From the NCBI RefSeq assembly GCF_000024085.1, contig NC_013166.1, positions 558,001 to 622,000 on the forward strand: DNA of 64,000 nucleotides, read 5' to 3'. The notes under the pieces are model-generated. The model did no database searches, was not told the DNA's origin, and worked only from the letters and a program-made list of their open reading frames with translations. Origin of the DNA: Kangiella koreensis DSM 16069. Its GTDB lineage: Bacteria; Pseudomonadota; Gammaproteobacteria; Enterobacterales; Kangiellaceae. Position numbers and translations under genes: made by a program. Of the stretch, positions 61,699 through 64,000 are shown in pieces (the stretch's first letter is position 1; every line of letters starts with the position of its first letter).

Positions 61699-61864
61699 GT
61701 GATTAAACCTGAATTGATATAGGTCAATCATGGGGCCTGCCAAGATTGCAACAATGGACAAAAGACCATAGCCCAGACAAGTGCTATTGGAGATAGGAAC
61801 TTAAATAGGGTACATTTGTCTATACTGCGTCTTTTATGAAAATTAAACAAGCTAAGGTATCACA

Positions 61865-62365
61865 TTGAAAAGTAGCAAGATTTGGTTCTTAATCGCGTTT
61901 TTGACGGTCATTATCGCGTTTGATATTTCTGACCTCTACACTGATGTGACATTGCATGCAGAAGTTGATCATTTGTATGTAGAAGCCTTCATGATTCTGG
62001 TTACAGCCCTGGTCATCATCTACCTTATCTTACAGGTGGTAAGCCAAAGAACTGCTGTAACAAGTCTTGAGAAAGAGCTTAAAGAGAGTCGCCAGCTTTT
62101 GCAGGAACAGAAATCGCAAATGCAGGAAGCGCGTAAAGAATACAGCGAAGTAATTCGCAAGCAGTTTGACGAATGGAGTCTGACTGGCAGTGAAATCGAC
62201 ACCGCTTATCTATTGCTCAAAGGCTTGAGCTTCAACGAAATTGCCGAAGTTCGTGGCATTAAAGAAAAGTCCGTTCGTCAGCAAGCCTCGCAAATATATC
62301 AAAAAGCCAATCTACCCGGTCGCCATGCATTCGCCGCCTGGTTCTTCGAAGATTTCATGGGGTAG
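61865..62365 (+). CDS. Membrane-tethered LuxR/GerE-type regulator
   Basis: A 166-residue protein. It has two membrane segments (about 6-24 and 38-60), a coiled coil (about 65-105) and a C-terminal GerE helix-turn-helix. The last reads WSLTGSEIDTAYLLLKGLSF, then NEIAEVRGIKEKSVRQQASQ and IYQKANLPGRHAFAAWF. The start is TTG 61865. The short periplasmic loop (about 13 residues) suggests that it senses membrane state or protein partners. The target genes are unknown; it is divergent from the LTA-synthase-like gene. Confidence 0.8.
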   Translation: MKSSKIWFLIAFLTVIIAFDISDLYTDVTLHAEVDHLYVEAFMILVTALVIIYLILQVVSQRTAVTSLEKELKESRQLLQEQKSQMQEARKEYSEVIRKQFDEWSLTGSEIDTAYLLLKGLSFNEIAEVRGIKEKSVRQQASQIYQKANLPGRHAFAAWFFEDFMG

Positions 62366-62457
62366 TGTTTTACGGAGCTTGTGCAATAACAGCTCCTGTC
62401 AGAAAAAATTACTCTTTCTAAAACTCTCTTTTAATTTTCACCCTGGATAAAATAAAA

Positions 62458-62490
62458 CTAGAGACAACAGCAAAATACTCTTGTCTCTAG
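62458..62490 (-). terminator. Rho-independent terminator of the VWA gene
   Basis: CTAGAGACAA (62458-62467) pairs perfectly with TTGTCTCTAG (62481-62490). On the minus strand it is followed by TTTTATTTTAT, and it lies 17 bp after the stop of the VWA gene. Confidence 0.75.
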
Positions 62491-62506
62491 TAGCTTATAA
62501 AGGCTG

Positions 62507-64000
62507 TTAAATAAGCAGAAGTATAATCACCAGAATTAACAGCAATATAATCAGCAACCATAACCACCAATCATTACTAGAGCCACTGCCATCGTCTGGT
62601 TTGGTGACTGGAACTGTTGGTCGACCAGGTTGAGTAATACCAATGCCAGGTTGATAACCACTGTCTTTATCGTGCTCAATGTTAACGCTGTAACTTCCAT
62701 CGCCATTATCTTTTACCGGCTCAAGTACTTTGCTTCCAGGAACATCCGATAGGGTAAAGTTGTCGGCTTGGCCCGGACCGAGCAGATTGCCCAGTGAATC
62801 CTGAGGAGTGAAGATAATGTTAACTTTATTACCATCCAGTGCAGTAACGACAAGAGAGTCTAATGTGGCTGTTGAATCGACGCGGGTGCTGACGTAAGCC
62901 GACCATGAGGTTTCACGCATACCTTTGCAATCGTGACCATAGTGGCCGACGCAGCGGAAAGTGTAAGTACCGGGTCGTGTAAACAGATTGCTAAATTCGC
63001 GCCCCCAGGGGCCATTGTGCTCGAAGTTGCCATTGACCTCACGATCTTGAGTTAAGTCGTACCATTCCTCCTCATAGCTAATGACTGGCTTCCCAGCATC
63101 CTGCTCAAGTTGGAGTAGAGTCGCCTGCACCGGCGGTATGATATCACCTTGGATTTCCAGCGGCGCTTTTAAACCAGCTTTGCTGATTAAGTTACCAAAT
63201 GACTGTTTGGGTTTGGTCACAGAAAGTTTTACTGAACCATGATGGATACTGCGTCCGTTAGGGTAGTTGAGTCTAACTAATGGAGTAAAGCTTTCGCCAG
63301 TATAATAATGACGTTTGATATTAAGCGGTCTTATCACTGGCCCACCAGAAGCAATAACATTCATAAAGTAACGTAGCGGAATTGCTGGAGGGGGGAATTC
63401 ACCACTGCCTTTTGGGCGCTTAAAAGTAACCGACCAGGTGCCTTCGCGCTGCCCAGAAAACGGAAGTGGAATCTTAATGAACGACCAGGTACGCCCTGAG
63501 CTTGCTTCAATGCCAGCCGTTGAAGCGGTGATGGTATCGCCATTGGGTGCTCTGGCAGTAATATTTAAATGTCCCTCAGGCTTGTCCCAACCAGCGACAA
63601 TGGTCAGCATTTCTTCATCGCAAACCTCAAAGCTCATAGCTTCAGTTTCTTCAACATCGCGAGGAAGCTCAAAGGTTGGATCGATTAAGGTGCCATCTTC
63701 AAAAATATCGCCAAAGGCCAAAGCAAAGAATTTTTTCAGCTCCAGGCCATCACCAGCTCGGGTGTAAGCGCCGCCAGTAGATTGAGTTAAATCGGATAAG
63801 AGGCCACCGTTGAGATTAGCCTCAGTGCCAAGCCCAATGGCATGAATGCGTGTATCGCCAATATCGTTGGTCGCTGTTTCGATCATTGGCGGTGTATTCT
63901 GCAAACCATCGGTGAGCAACAGAATGGTTTTAGGGTTAGCACCGCCGGTGAGTTCGCTTTGTGCTTTATCGATACCATCGCCAATGCTGGTCCAGCCGTC
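62507..64000 (-). CDS. Von Willebrand factor A-domain surface protein (partial, 5' end outside the window)
   Basis: The frame is open to the right edge, so only the last 497 codons are seen. The start of the visible part (WTSIGDGIDKAQSEL, TILLLTDGLQNTPP) is the second half of a VWA domain, with HAIGLGTEANLNGGLL. Beta-rich domains follow (about 110-430, numbered from the edge). A C-terminal membrane anchor (WWLWLLIILLLILVIILLL) ends the protein. The MIDAS DxSxS would lie outside the window. It is probably an envelope-anchored adhesion or assembly protein. Confidence 0.85.
   Translation of the reverse strand, partial: DGWTSIGDGIDKAQSELTGGANPKTILLLTDGLQNTPPMIETATNDIGDTRIHAIGLGTEANLNGGLLSDLTQSTGGAYTRAGDGLELKKFFALAFGDIFEDGTLIDPTFELPRDVEETEAMSFEVCDEEMLTIVAGWDKPEGHLNITARAPNGDTITASTAGIEASSGRTWSFIKIPLPFSGQREGTWSVTFKRPKGSGEFPPPAIPLRYFMNVIASGGPVIRPLNIKRHYYTGESFTPLVRLNYPNGRSIHHGSVKLSVTKPKQSFGNLISKAGLKAPLEIQGDIIPPVQATLLQLEQDAGKPVISYEEEWYDLTQDREVNGNFEHNGPWGREFSNLFTRPGTYTFRCVGHYGHDCKGMRETSWSAYVSTRVDSTATLDSLVVTALDGNKVNIIFTPQDSLGNLLGPGQADNFTLSDVPGSKVLEPVKDNGDGSYSVNIEHDKDSGYQPGIGITQPGRPTVPVTKPDDGSGSSNDWWLWLLIILLLILVIILLLI

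Noticed and set aside
61714..61727. FNR-box-like sequence (TTGATATAGGTCAA) near the LTA-synthase-like gene
   Set aside because: It has one mismatch in the conserved half-sites and lies only about 20 bp from the likely start codon, too close for the usual activation geometry. It may also be coding if translation starts at 61761.
1..64000. CRISPR arrays, tRNA, rRNA, tmRNA and RNase P RNA genes
   Set aside because: No regularly spaced short repeats, no TTCGANNC-type tRNA T-loop in cloverleaf context, and no conserved tmRNA or RNase P core motifs were seen on either strand by eye. A covariance-model scan would be decisive.

Overview
The window reads as a typical gammaproteobacterial chromosome segment of moderate G+C. 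Nearly every gene has its closest recognisable counterpart in marine Gammaproteobacteria, and the mix (FNR-type regulator beside hemN, AsnA/AsnC pair, YadGH transporter, FabV, pyrophosphate-dependent phosphofructokinase, H+-pyrophosphatase, lone Mpl, DUF2333 and PCuAC proteins) is most reminiscent of Kangiella and relatives. That genus-level placement is inference from gene content, not a search result. No rRNA, tRNA, CRISPR array, prophage or insertion-sequence transposase was recognised.

Layout. 1-4.8 kb: hemN with a perfect FNR box, the FNR/Anr-type regulator, a Yip1-family membrane protein, a methyltransferase and a DinB-fold protein. 4.9-11.5 kb: hldE on the minus strand, then a small lipoprotein, rnr, rlmB and a tandem pair of paralogous membrane-anchored proteins. 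11.4-16.8 kb: a minus-strand 5-oxoproline module (divergent NRAMP-like transporter, pxpA, pxpB, pxpC), asnA, and its divergent regulator asnC. 16.8-18.9 kb: a three-gene minus-strand cluster (pilin-like protein, PilC/GspF-like protein, type IV pilin). 18.9-20.2 kb: the rpsF-rpsR-rplI ribosomal operon with a structured leader. 20.2-23.2 kb: accessory genes on the minus strand, including two small genes each followed by an attC-like site (possible integron cassettes) and a PD-(D/E)XK nuclease-like protein. 23.5-28.4 kb: dnaB, alr, a YjbQ-family gene, a PepSY protein with a 34-residue downstream protein, and htpX. 28.4-36.5 kb: DUF2799 lipoprotein, dusA followed by a second tandem paralogue pair, an SRPBCC protein, phospholipase A, an M20 dipeptidase and a metallo-beta-lactamase-fold hydrolase. 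36.5-40.9 kb: a short inverted-repeat element, a FAH-family hydrolase, a PCuAC copper chaperone, a DUF2333 protein, a structured intergenic region (candidate small RNA plus long hairpins), and a sigma factor with a likely anti-sigma partner. 41-51.4 kb: divergent ppa and hppA, a zinc-ribbon membrane protein convergent with a rhomboid protease, a TonB-like protein, pfp and mpl. 51.4-64 kb: ubiX, yadGH, a Lon-substrate-binding-domain protein, lipoproteins, fabV, a DUF3592 protein, an LTA-synthase-like enzyme, a membrane-tethered LuxR-type regulator, and the 3' part of a von Willebrand A protein that runs off the right edge.

Themes. Three pyrophosphate enzymes (soluble PPase, membrane PPase, PPi-PFK) lie within 9 kb and suggest PPi-centred energy management. 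Two separate tandem duplications of small membrane-anchored, cysteine-pair proteins are present. The rhomboid protease and its convergent neighbour appear to share a homologous C-terminal helical-repeat domain. Intergenic regions carry many palindromic repeats: a 33-bp perfect inverted-repeat element flanked by TA, a 105-bp near-perfect direct repeat, and CTTTTCTTTA-type hairpins. The strongest candidates for undescribed biology are the cassette-like island at 22.4-23.1 kb, the rhomboid/zinc-membrane-protein pair, the NRAMP-like transporter that lacks metal-binding motifs in the 5-oxoprolinase cluster, and the structured RNA region near 39.3 kb.
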